Origin: an uncultured Pseudomonadota bacterium
Lineage (GTDB): Bacteria; Desulfobacterota_B; Binatia; UBA9968
DNA length: 5,455 nt
Assembly (NCBI GenBank): GCA_946478635.1
Contig: CAMLCX010000358.1
Coordinates: 1 to 5,455, forward strand
Direction of reading: 5' to 3'
The first letter of the stretch is position 1, and each line of letters starts with the position of its first letter. Position numbers and translations under genes: made by a program. The notes under the pieces are model-generated. The model was not told the DNA's origin. It was given only the letters and a program-made list of their open reading frames with translations, and did not search any database. Shown here in pieces: positions 5,416 through 5,455 of the stretch.

Positions 5416-5455
5416 TCAGCTGAGAAAGTATTCTTTGAAACCCGCGACCATGATG
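5416..5455 (-). CDS. 3' end of an unidentified minus-strand gene (partial)
   Basis: Reading in from the right edge on the minus strand, one frame gives IMVAGFKEYFLS and then TGA at 5418-5416. The terminator just beyond it, on the downstream side, supports a real gene end here. Thirteen codons are too few to name the family. Confidence 0.45.
   Translation of the reverse strand, partial: IMVAGFKEYFLS

Overview
The window looks like chromosomal DNA of an uncultured, moderately GC-rich Gram-negative bacterium. It has Gram-negative-style exported proteins, Shine-Dalgarno-led genes and an NMT1/TauA-type solute-binding protein of a kind abundant in soil and subsurface Deltaproteobacteria-like lineages such as Binatota, Rokubacteria and Tectomicrobia. 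That lineage guess comes from gene style only; there is no marker gene. No rRNA, tRNA, CRISPR array, insertion sequence or phage gene is visible, and no gene-free stretch exceeds 300 bases.

Layout, left to right. (1) A minus-strand gene runs off the left edge (1-1219). It encodes a two-domain vicinal-oxygen-chelate (VOC) protein built by internal duplication; the N-terminal copy keeps most metal-ligand positions and the C-terminal copy has lost them. (2) A 173-base divergent intergenic region separates it from a plus-strand PuuE/HpPgdA-like polysaccharide deacetylase (1393-2253). (3) A short convergent gap holds an inverted pair of three-copy octamer arrays (TGGAGTNN). (4) A probable three-gene minus-strand operon reads from 4590 down to 2332: a secreted NMT1/TauA-like solute-binding protein, a DUF1989 (urea-carboxylase-associated) protein, and a small protein with distant resemblance to DUF218/YdcF. 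The last gene appears to start at a rare ATT codon behind a strong Shine-Dalgarno. (5) A 238-base divergent region contains two back-to-back -35-like boxes forming a near-palindrome. (6) A plus-strand gene (4829-5341) encodes a secreted protein made almost entirely of 11-residue repeats (consensus RLDxRGDRI[DN]x), followed by a strong, apparently bidirectional terminator. (7) The last 40 bases are the 3' end of another minus-strand gene.

How the genes may work together. The operon pairs a periplasmic ligand-binding protein with a DUF1989 enzyme, a family known from guanidine/urea nitrogen metabolism. That suggests uptake and processing of a small nitrogen-containing compound. No ABC permease, ATPase, carboxylase or allophanate hydrolase is present here, so the pathway is unproven. 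The deacetylase and VOC genes point to metal-dependent hydrolysis and ring cleavage or isomerisation of small molecules, with substrates unknown. The 11-residue repeat protein is the least explained gene and, with the ATT-start gene, the most worth a second look.
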